NCBI RefSeq assembly: GCF_000831645.3 | Contig: NZ_CP012559.1 | Span: forward strand, 1,860,001 to 1,924,000 | Direction of reading: 5' to 3' | DNA length: 64,000 nucleotides | Source of the DNA: Companilactobacillus heilongjiangensis | GTDB lineage: Bacteria; Bacillota; Bacilli; Lactobacillales; Lactobacillaceae | Shown here: positions 44,138-51,973 of the stretch, one piece after another | How the letters are laid out: each line of letters opens with the position of its first letter | How positions within the stretch are numbered: the first letter of the stretch is position 1 | The notes under the pieces: model-generated | Told to the model about the DNA's origin: nothing | Seen by the model: the letters and a program-made list of their open reading frames with translations, nothing else | Database searches by the model: none | Program-made: the position numbers and the translations under genes

Positions 44138-44892
44138 TGATTTCATTAAAGAATATTGTTAAAAAATATGATGACAAGGAAGTTTTGAAAAACTTGTCCG
44201 TTGACTTCCCTGATGGCAAAACAACAGTTATTCTAGGACCTTCCGGTTCTGGTAAATCGACATTGTTACGTTCACTTGATCTTCTAGTTAGACCTGAAAG
44301 CGGCACACTTAGCTTCTCAGATTTAACATTAGATTATGCCGAGCCACTTACTAAAAAGAAGAGTTTCGAAGTTCGTAAAAAGACTAGTATGGTTTTTCAA
44401 AACTGGAACCTCTTCCCTAACTTGACCGTTCTTCAAAACATCACTACTGCACCAGAAACTGTTCTGAAAGCATCTAAGAAAGAAACTGAAGACCATGCTC
44501 GGAAGTTACTTTCACAAGTTGGTTTAACAGAATATGCCGACCGTTACCCTAGTCAGTTATCTGGTGGTCAACAACAACGTATTTCAATCTGTCGGGCTTT
44601 AGCAATGAATCCTGAATACGTCTTGTTGGACGAACCAACCAGTGCCCTTGATCCTGAGCTAGAAACTCAAGTCTTGTTGATTTTGGAAGAACTCAGCAAG
44701 TTGAAGCAATCAATGATTATCGTGACACATAACATGCAATTTGCTCGTTCCGTGGCCGATAAAATCGTCTTCGTTGAGAATGGCGACATCCTCTTCGATG
44801 GCACACCAGATGATTTCTTCAATCATCCTACAACTAGAATTAAGGACTTCTTGTCTGGCATTACATTTGATGATAGTAAAATAATGAAGTAA
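44137..44892 (+). CDS. Amino acid ABC transporter ATP-binding protein
   Basis: 251 residues. Walker A GPSGSGKST near residue 33, Q-loop FQNWNLFPN, signature LSGGQQQR, Walker B VLLDEPTSALD, H-loop VTHN: complete and intact. It energises the uptake system encoded just upstream and is the last gene of the cysteine operon, followed by a strong terminator. Confidence 0.95.
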   Translation: MISLKNIVKKYDDKEVLKNLSVDFPDGKTTVILGPSGSGKSTLLRSLDLLVRPESGTLSFSDLTLDYAEPLTKKKSFEVRKKTSMVFQNWNLFPNLTVLQNITTAPETVLKASKKETEDHARKLLSQVGLTEYADRYPSQLSGGQQQRISICRALAMNPEYVLLDEPTSALDPELETQVLLILEELSKLKQSMIIVTHNMQFARSVADKIVFVENGDILFDGTPDDFFNHPTTRIKDFLSGITFDDSKIMK

Positions 44893-44897
44893 ACCTC

Positions 44898-44937
44898 AAA
44901 AGGTCCTGATTGAAATTAATCAATCAGGGCCTTTTTT
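44898..44937. terminator. Terminator of the cysteine operon
   Basis: AAAAGGTCCTGATTG pairs with CAATCAGGGCCTTTT; it lies between convergent genes and works on both strands. Confidence 0.93.
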
Positions 44938-44946
44938 ATGCTTAAA

Positions 44947-47736
44947 TTAAAAGTCTACATCTTCTGCTTTAACAAACTGATTGCTACCAACCCGATAATA
45001 AGTTAGTCCATCAAGCATTTGGAACCTGTCAGTTTTATACGACTTTCCAGTAGGCAATTTATTTGAAAGTAAATTACCCTTTTCATCATATAAACTTGTT
45101 ACCTGTTTAGTTGTAACTACTGGATTGGAATAAGCATATTCATACACTTCACTTGCCCTAACAAATTCATTCGTTGCAACACGATAATATTTCTTACCAT
45201 TTATTTCTGTGTACCTGTCACTATACCAGTCAGTTGCTGGTAATAATTCACGACTCGATTTTTCATTACGGGCATTGACTAAGTGACCAAAATTATCCTT
45301 ATAAACACGTACATAACTGTTGTTAGCAACATATACATAAACATCGTTGGCATTGACCCATTTATCTGTCGCTACTCGATAATATGTCGCTCCGTTTAAT
45401 TCCATGGACTCATCGTTGTACCAAGCTGAATCAGGACTTAGGAATACATTTGGAATAACTTGACCATCAGTTCCATATACTTGAACTTTTGGACGATCAC
45501 CAAAGGTTGCTGAGGTTTGCTTGATATCTTTGATTGTGTTGGTTGTTGTCTCTGGAGTTGTATTTGTGGAACTGGAACTACTGCCACTACTATGATTTGG
45601 AGTTGGTTGTGGTACTGCTGATGCTACATAATTGTCATAGTATGCATCAACAAAATCTATTGGATTAGTATCCTTTAATCCTTCCAGCGTGGTTCCGTTA
45701 TCAAGCATATATTGCATAACGTCATTAATGATAGCTTTTAGATTCTTTTTATCTCCAGGAAGAATTATTGGGTCTTCATCATCTTGATCATTTATAATGT
45801 CAGAAATACTTATCACCTGATTATTTAAACCAAATCCTAAATCTATCTTTGTATTTTTCAAATCAAGACTATCATTTTTACTATCTGGTAATTTATTTAG
45901 TTCATTTTGAAAGTCAGCTACACTTGTTACATCAGTGATTCCAGCAGGGAATACGGCATTAGTTACATTGTTCTTACTTGAATTATCTTCGTAACTAATA
46001 TTTATTTTTAAATTATATGGATAGATTCTTTGAACAACTACATTTATAGGTCCACTTTCTTCAACTAAGACCTTAGATTGTTCTGGAGCAAAATACCCTG
46101 GAATGGACTTAATATAAACATATCCGCCTTCATTAGACTCAAATGGTTCAGTTGTATATATTGGCTTATCCACATCTTGATTTTGATCAGGTGTAAAGTA
46201 TTGAACATATGAAGTTAATTTCGGTCTCTCAACTGCCACCCATGTAGTATTACCTTCTGGAGCCTGATTACCAGCTGTCGAAGGAGTGTAAAGATTGATT
46301 AATGCTGAATACTCTATAGGATATTTGGGGTCTTTAACCAGTGGCCAAACAGTTGGATCGTCACGGTTTGTATCATTTTTCCAACCAGCATATTTATCTG
46401 AATCGTACGTAAAGTTTGCTGTTTGATAATCGGTTTTACTATTTAAAACTATTTTTCTAATCTTACTAGCCGATACATCTTTATCTTCGTAATAATCATT
46501 ATCGTTAAAATTTAATAAGTCGAGCAAGTATAAGGGACTAATATTCCCAAAAGAAGATAAATCAAGTGATTGCAGATTTCTACATCCCCTGAACATTGAT
46601 TCCAAATTGGAATTAGAAAAACTAACGTTGGTTAAATTTACATTCTCTAAACTACTATCGGCAAAAATTCCATACATTTGTATTTCACTATAGTTATTCG
46701 GATCAGCATTATTTATAACAGTCATATCCGTCATATCAGCAGTTTTTAGATTTTTATTACGCGCAAACATACTTGTATAGTTTCTGATTGTTGAACTTGT
46801 AAAGCCTTTAAAATCTGCCACCGTCATGCCACTATCAGAAAATAGTGATGAAATATCTGTAGCACTACTCATATTCAAGTCCCGCCAATTAACATTATGT
46901 AAACTTGTGTCATACCAGAACATACCCTCAAAATTTTGTGTATTTGATGTATCTAAGTTGGTTAAATTATCAACTTCATTTAAATTTTTCATATTGTTAA
47001 ATAGTTCAGCAATACTTGTCCCAGCAACGACTTTTCCATCAAAAACAACCTTTTGAATTTTATCAATATATTTTTTATCTCTAAAAGGATTGACACTCTC
47101 GGAACCAGGAATAGTCACAAATGGTGCCCAAGTACCCGCTCCTATATGTAATTCTCCAGCTTGATTAAGATACCAATCACTTCCAGTTTCACCACTACTT
47201 GAATCTGTACCTACGAATGCTTTGCCATACATCTCACTTGAAGCAATGTTACCTTTAGAATCTGTAACTTCATTTGGAGTATTGGAAATTTGATTATCAT
47301 TTTGAGTATTATTATCACGTGTTGTTTGAGGTGCTTCTTCTGTATCTTTCGGAATTTGGCTTTCATCAGTATTAGAAGTATCAACTTTATCGGTAGCGGG
47401 AGTTACTTTTTGTTCATCAGTTGTTTCAACTTTTCCAGTGCTATTTAGACTAGGAGTTGGAACACCAACAGTTGGTTTCCCACTTTGATCAACAGTACCG
47501 TCACTCCCTTTTTGCGGACTAGAATCACCCGGTACTGTTCCTTGTACGCTCTCTGTTTGTTGAGTATTAACAGTATTAGTATCAACGTTATCAGCCTTAA
47601 CAACCATTGATGGCATTCCTAAAATGATTCCACCCGCTAAAGCCAGAGTAGTTGCCACTATCCAGTTCTTTCCTGATTTATACAATTTCTTTCTTAAAAT
47701 TACATTGGATTGTTTTTTCAATTGTTGAAATCTCAT
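44947..47736 (-). CDS. BspA-like leucine-rich surface protein with three SLAP-like modules
   Basis: 929 residues. N-terminal KxYKxGKxW-type signal (KLYKSGKNWIVA, mature after MVVKA), then a low-complexity Thr/Gln/Asp linker (about 50-155). A BspA-type LRR domain (DUF285 pattern, about 175-420, with repeats such as FEGMFWYDTSLHNV and YTSMFARNKNLKTADM) is followed by MucBP-like beta domains (about 460-640) and a Ser/Thr linker. Three C-terminal SLAP-like modules end in NGATYYRVATDKWV, NGKKYYRVATNEFV and DGLTYYRVGSNQFV. Probably a wall-bound adhesin. ATG 47736 is preferred to GTG 47745 because AGGTG is then 6 bases upstream. Confidence 0.85.
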   Translation of the reverse strand: MRFQQLKKQSNVILRKKLYKSGKNWIVATTLALAGGIILGMPSMVVKADNVDTNTVNTQQTESVQGTVPGDSSPQKGSDGTVDQSGKPTVGVPTPSLNSTGKVETTDEQKVTPATDKVDTSNTDESQIPKDTEEAPQTTRDNNTQNDNQISNTPNEVTDSKGNIASSEMYGKAFVGTDSSSGETGSDWYLNQAGELHIGAGTWAPFVTIPGSESVNPFRDKKYIDKIQKVVFDGKVVAGTSIAELFNNMKNLNEVDNLTNLDTSNTQNFEGMFWYDTSLHNVNWRDLNMSSATDISSLFSDSGMTVADFKGFTSSTIRNYTSMFARNKNLKTADMTDMTVINNADPNNYSEIQMYGIFADSSLENVNLTNVSFSNSNLESMFRGCRNLQSLDLSSFGNISPLYLLDLLNFNDNDYYEDKDVSASKIRKIVLNSKTDYQTANFTYDSDKYAGWKNDTNRDDPTVWPLVKDPKYPIEYSALINLYTPSTAGNQAPEGNTTWVAVERPKLTSYVQYFTPDQNQDVDKPIYTTEPFESNEGGYVYIKSIPGYFAPEQSKVLVEESGPINVVVQRIYPYNLKINISYEDNSSKNNVTNAVFPAGITDVTSVADFQNELNKLPDSKNDSLDLKNTKIDLGFGLNNQVISISDIINDQDDEDPIILPGDKKNLKAIINDVMQYMLDNGTTLEGLKDTNPIDFVDAYYDNYVASAVPQPTPNHSSGSSSSSTNTTPETTTNTIKDIKQTSATFGDRPKVQVYGTDGQVIPNVFLSPDSAWYNDESMELNGATYYRVATDKWVNANDVYVYVANNSYVRVYKDNFGHLVNARNEKSSRELLPATDWYSDRYTEINGKKYYRVATNEFVRASEVYEYAYSNPVVTTKQVTSLYDEKGNLLSNKLPTGKSYKTDRFQMLDGLTYYRVGSNQFVKAEDVDF

Positions 47737-47862
47737 ACCAATCACCTGTCCCCTTTATATCACCATAATAGTTCTTTTGATTCCTTTTTTACGTCAAATA
47801 TAAATAAATAGGTAAGGTTAAACATATCCGTTTATTTTCAAATTACCAATAGAAAATCAGTT

Positions 47863-48042
47863 AGTCGGAAGAGCTGAGAATATTTACCCGCTGTGGGTGT
47901 GGCGTTATTGCTTTAGCAATTACACCACCGGGCGAGTTTTGAGATTTGCGTACTTTGCGGAGCTCAAAATCGAGGTTCGAGACCGCACTTCGGCTCGGGC
48001 CGGTCCGCATAGCAGGTAAATATTCTCAGCTCTGGAGACGGC
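47863..48042 (-). repeat. Cloverleaf repeat copy 17 (R17)
   Basis: The outer arms pair through AGAGCTGAGAATATTTACC. Hairpin c is GTGGCGTTATTGCT/AGCAATTACACCAC (ATTGCT/AGCAAT in place of ATGGCT/AGCCAT), b is GTTTTGAG/CTCAAAAT, a is GGTTCGAG/CTCGGGCC. No convergent partner found. Lies upstream of the BspA-like gene. Confidence 0.9.
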
Positions 48043-48052
48043 CTTTAATAAT

Positions 48053-48092
48053 ACAAAAAAATCCAACCAACGAATTAACGTTGACTGGATTT
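48053..48092 (-). terminator. Terminator overlapping a membrane gene end
   Basis: TCCA and CAACG arms pair with CGTTG and TGGA, with T run on the minus strand; the last codons form part of the stem. Confidence 0.8.
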
Positions 48093-48470
48093 TCTATTAC
48101 TCACTAATAAAATCAATAATATAACAACTGCCATTGGCAATAATAAACGGACCATATCATACAACATGTTGAAGCCGACCAAACCGACTAACATTGCTGC
48201 AAGAAAAGGCCAAAAGCCCAATTCTTCTCGAAAATCAGTTACCATTTGTTGAACTAAATTGTTGGTACGAATGAGGATTACTAAGAATAAAATCAACCAC
48301 ACATTGTATCCCATTGTTGACCAAGCTTGAGTTAACTTGATCAGGAATGCGAAAGCAATCAGCGCATAGGCTACGATACCTTTGGTGTCTCTTTCTCTCA
48401 AACGTACATCACTAGTTAACATTAAGGCAACTAGGAGAAGAATATTTGATATTAAATTATAAATGTTCAC
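48075..48470 (-). CDS. Membrane protein of unknown function
   Basis: 131 residues, about four membrane helices (ILLLVALMLTSDV, IVAYALIAFAFLI, WLILFLVILI, then a long LLLPMAVVILLILLVS), with a basic tail SNRKSSQR. Start is GTG, with AAGGGG 7 bases upstream and no ATG alternative. I recognise no family. The gene lies 77 bp downstream of a histidine phosphatase gene on the same strand. Confidence 0.72.
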   Translation of the reverse strand: MNIYNLISNILLLVALMLTSDVRLRERDTKGIVAYALIAFAFLIKLTQAWSTMGYNVWLILFLVILIRTNNLVQQMVTDFREELGFWPFLAAMLVGLVGFNMLYDMVRLLLPMAVVILLILLVSNRKSSQR

Positions 48471-48547
48471 AACAATTCCCCTTAATTAAAATCATGCTTT
48501 CTAGTATAGCAAGGTTTTAGGAAAAAGTTATGACTTATAGGAAAAAT

Positions 48548-49132
48548 TTAATTATTTTGTATAACATCCTCAAAACTAAATTTTCCATCATCGTAACTCA
48601 TCTTCACGACTGCACAGTTGTGCAAACTGACCTTCTCCTTGATAGCCTGAATATCCATCCACTTCAATAAAAATGCATAAATTGCGCCGCCATGACTTAC
48701 TGCCAAGACATTTTCGCCATCTTTAGCTTGCTCCATGACCTTTGTTAAAGTTTCATTCATACGGTCTTGAACGTCATAATCTGATTCCCCATGAAATTGG
48801 ACAAAGAAGTCGCCATAAGAGTTACGTCCCGGCTGGTTGTGTGGATTAAGATACTCTGGTTTTGCTTCAAAGACACCAAAATTCCACTCCTTGAGACCCT
48901 TTAGACGTTGATATGGTTGGTCAGTAATTAATTCCAAAGTATCAGAAGCACGCTCCTGAGTTGAAGAATATGCATGGTCAAATTTAATTCCAGCCTCTTG
49001 GAAATGTTTGCCCACTGTCTTAGCTGAATCGATTCCTTTTTGCGTTAACGGTGAATCACAGGCACCCTGAATCAAATGTAATTGGTTGAATAAAGTTTCC
49101 CCATGGCGCATTAAATAAAGTGTTTTCGTCAT
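48548..49132 (-). CDS. Histidine phosphatase family protein (phosphoglycerate mutase-like)
   Basis: 194 residues. The catalytic LMRHGETLFN motif is at the N terminus (His10), the second His is in VSHGGAIY, and supporting Arg/Glu residues are present. Such proteins are mostly phosphatases on small phosphorylated metabolites rather than true glycolytic mutases; the substrate is unknown. ATG follows AATAATGAGGTGAAAAA. Confidence 0.92.
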   Translation of the reverse strand: MTKTLYLMRHGETLFNQLHLIQGACDSPLTQKGIDSAKTVGKHFQEAGIKFDHAYSSTQERASDTLELITDQPYQRLKGLKEWNFGVFEAKPEYLNPHNQPGRNSYGDFFVQFHGESDYDVQDRMNETLTKVMEQAKDGENVLAVSHGGAIYAFLLKWMDIQAIKEKVSLHNCAVVKMSYDDGKFSFEDVIQNN

Positions 49133-49260
49133 TTTTTCACCTCATTATTTTTATCTATCACCTTCAGTATGGGTCAAAATCAGTTGCTTGTATAATACTT
49201 ATTTCGAATCACTCGTTATGTTTAACATGCATAGGTCAACATTTAAGAAGGCAAGAAGAG

Positions 49261-49395
49261 GTTGTGACATAACTATTTTTATCTTAAACACACAGCAAGT
49301 TTTTCCGCTTAAAACAAATTACTCCAGCAATCCAAAATCGGATTACTGGAGTAATTTACCTTATTGCTCGAAAGCTGACCGTATTTTGTCACACT
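49261..49395 (-). repeat. Second intergenic repeat family, copy 2 (F2b)
   Basis: Read on the minus strand it repeats the order of F2a: GTGTGACAAAA, GGTCAGCTTTCGAGCA, a hairpin with core AGTAATCC...GGATTGCT, and TTTTAAGCGGAAAAA. The hairpin outer stem is TTACTCC/GGAGTAA, a compensated replacement of GAGACT/AGTCTC in F2a. It starts 4 bp after the stop codon of the lectin-WxL gene and is its likely terminator. Confidence 0.75.
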
Positions 49396-49398
49396 CTC

Positions 49399-51825
49399 CT
49401 ACTCTGTAATACTATCTGATAAATTCCAATAAATTGTTCCATCATATTTACCGCTTGGCACGACTCCGGAGTTAACGTGTAATAATACACCTTCATCGCT
49501 AGCCCACTCATCAGAAACCTTTGTAATCTCTTTTGTTGGACTGGCAGTCAAATCTTCATCGATTAAAACTTTTCCATCTTGAAGTGACGAGGTATTTCCA
49601 GAATCATCAGTAAAGACTAATTCACCATTGAAAACATCGTTGTTCGCATCGACTAATTCTGAGCTATTGGCAGTCAAGACCCATTTAGTGTTGGTACTAT
49701 TGACTTCAACACCCCAATCTTCTTGACGAGGGATAGTTCTTTCCTTTTCATCAGCACGGACAAATTGGAAGTCATATTCATCTTTACTTACTAAAGACAA
49801 ATCATTTTTCTTAACTCTAACCGTATACGTCACTTCTTTCGAGGCTAATGTATCAGGGATTCCGTCCGAACCAACATAATTTGGATCTACAGCATAAACA
49901 CTAATTGTGTGGTCACTCTCATCAGAACTAGTAAATGGTATCGCAAAGTGACCGTCCGCACTGGCGGTATCTTTAACCAACTGAGCATCCCCACCGTCAA
50001 CCGATACATAGAAATTAATATCGTTATTATCGATAGGCTGTTCAACATTTGGCGTATCATTCTCAACAATTTTCATCGTACCAGTCAAATCAACTGAATG
50101 GTCGGGTGAAGTTGTGATGACATCATCCGATGTCTTGGTGAGTGTCAAAGTTGCTCGAGCTGCTTGAATTGTAAATGGCGGTGTCTGCACATCAGTCTTA
50201 TAATTATCACCTTCCAAAGTTGCATGGGAAAGTGGCACTTGTAAGGCTGTATTGACATCAGGCACAGGATTTGCGGTCGCATTGAGCTCGATATTTGCCC
50301 ATGGATTAGTTAAACTCAAAGAATTTCCAATTTTAAATGTTAACATTTTGACGGTTGAAGTTTTACCTGTCTTTTTATCTGTTATTTCTGTATCTTTTAG
50401 CGCACTAGCTGGAATAGGCTCTGAATCAGCATTGGCATACGTTACCTGTCCAATATTTCCCGAACTATCAGGCGTTACCGTTACATTATCCGGTACATTA
50501 ACCGTCGCAGTGACCGGTAACATATCTCTTTTACCAGATTGATACTGCAACATATAGTTAAAACGTAATTTATCGTTAGGATGAACTGTTTTTGTTTCAG
50601 TTAAAGTTTTATCATTATCCTTCATGACATCGGTACTTGAACTGACTTTAGTTTTATTAGTTTCATCAACAACATAAGCGTTCTTATCAGCTTCTACAAG
50701 TGATGGTAATTCTTCAAAGACCACCGCATTTGTTGCCGAATTCATTTCAGTGCTATTTGTACCTACAAAACCATAATATAGTTTTGTATCGGTAGTTGCA
50801 TTTAGTTTTGATAAATCCAGCTTCAACTCCCGCGTAATTAATTGTTGATCTCTGTCTTCACTAGGCGGTTCCAGCCCTTCAATAGTTTTATCATTAAATA
50901 CATACTTTAAAGTTGCAGCTGTTGAACCAGCTTCTGGAGGCGTATAAGTAACTGTCAAATGATGCCATGCTAAGGCGGCTGACGAAGGCGTTACAAAATC
51001 AGTTTCATCAATATCATTGTGAACTAATTCGTAAATGGGTCCATTGTCAGGTAATATATTTCCATAATTATAAGTACCAATATTTAAGTAAGCATCCTTA
51101 TCCCCTGGATATGACCATGCTAAATGTCCCCACATCTCTTTAAATCCTCTATTGAGAGAATTGCCCTGGAAATCCAAAAGAGTATTATTTACACCTTTTT
51201 GATAACTGTCCAGTGTTTCTCCGGGATTTGCGACCACTGTTTTACCATAGACAGCATTACCGTCTTGACTCCCTGTAGGAACACCATCAAACTCTAGTGC
51301 CCAACTATTCTGAATGGCTGTCAGCGCCATTGCTGAACTATTTTTTCTCTTCTTTAAGTCACTGCCCCAAACTCCTAATGATTCTCCGCCGGCAATATTG
51401 TTTCCATTCATGGCAATAGCTTTAGGACCAGCATTCTGCAAAACAAATACTAATCCTTCAGATCCATGGTAACTGGACCCACCCATAAAAATCCAAGCGG
51501 ATAGTGTTTGCTTTTTACCAGCATCAAAATAATTATCAATTCCATCAGCTGGATTACTCCAAATTGAGGAAACTTGATCTTGATTTCCACCATTAATTAT
51601 TTCGACGACATGTCCACTCTTAACAGTTGATGGGATTGTTGTACTTGAACCTTGAGTAAATAAAGAAGCCTGACTCAAAAATCCAATATTAACGCCGGTG
51701 GGTGCAGCATTCAACCCATCACCATCTGAAATACCACCTGACGCTTTAATTATCGTTACATTTGTTGCAATCAGGGCTAAAAAAATAATCAATGAAGAAA
51801 TAATCCACGTACTCATTTTTTTCAA
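49399..51825 (-). CDS. Lectin-like WxL-domain surface protein 1
   Basis: 808 residues. Signal or anchor segment (WIISSLIIFLALIATNVTII), an L-type lectin-like domain (about 40-370, with IQNSWALEFDGVP and LAWHHLTVTYTPP), then Ig-like beta domains including VDLTGTMKIVEND, and a C-terminal WxL domain (DWGVEVNSTNTKWVLTANSS to GTIYWNLSDS). WxL domains bind peptidoglycan non-covalently. Start is TTG: GGGGG lies 8 bases upstream, exactly as in the paralogue, while the nearest ATG is 18 bases from it. A paralogue lies just upstream on the same strand, separated by a terminator. Confidence 0.85.
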   Translation of the reverse strand: MKKMSTWIISSLIIFLALIATNVTIIKASGGISDGDGLNAAPTGVNIGFLSQASLFTQGSSTTIPSTVKSGHVVEIINGGNQDQVSSIWSNPADGIDNYFDAGKKQTLSAWIFMGGSSYHGSEGLVFVLQNAGPKAIAMNGNNIAGGESLGVWGSDLKKRKNSSAMALTAIQNSWALEFDGVPTGSQDGNAVYGKTVVANPGETLDSYQKGVNNTLLDFQGNSLNRGFKEMWGHLAWSYPGDKDAYLNIGTYNYGNILPDNGPIYELVHNDIDETDFVTPSSAALAWHHLTVTYTPPEAGSTAATLKYVFNDKTIEGLEPPSEDRDQQLITRELKLDLSKLNATTDTKLYYGFVGTNSTEMNSATNAVVFEELPSLVEADKNAYVVDETNKTKVSSSTDVMKDNDKTLTETKTVHPNDKLRFNYMLQYQSGKRDMLPVTATVNVPDNVTVTPDSSGNIGQVTYANADSEPIPASALKDTEITDKKTGKTSTVKMLTFKIGNSLSLTNPWANIELNATANPVPDVNTALQVPLSHATLEGDNYKTDVQTPPFTIQAARATLTLTKTSDDVITTSPDHSVDLTGTMKIVENDTPNVEQPIDNNDINFYVSVDGGDAQLVKDTASADGHFAIPFTSSDESDHTISVYAVDPNYVGSDGIPDTLASKEVTYTVRVKKNDLSLVSKDEYDFQFVRADEKERTIPRQEDWGVEVNSTNTKWVLTANSSELVDANNDVFNGELVFTDDSGNTSSLQDGKVLIDEDLTASPTKEITKVSDEWASDEGVLLHVNSGVVPSGKYDGTIYWNLSDSITE

Positions 51826-51933
51826 AATATACACCCCCGTTATACATGTTTAATCATATTTATTATATTATCTCACGTTTAAACAAATATTTGTGTCATT
51901 TTAGGAAAGGCTTTCATTTGTAAAGTGATTGGA

Positions 51934-51973
51934 TAAAAAAAGGAAGTCCTCAAATTGAGAACTTCCTTTTTTT
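51934..51973 (-). terminator. Terminator between the two lectin-WxL genes
   Basis: AAGGAAGT and CTCA arms pair with TGAG and ACTTCCTT, T run on the minus strand. The two paralogues are thus separate transcription units. Confidence 0.9.
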
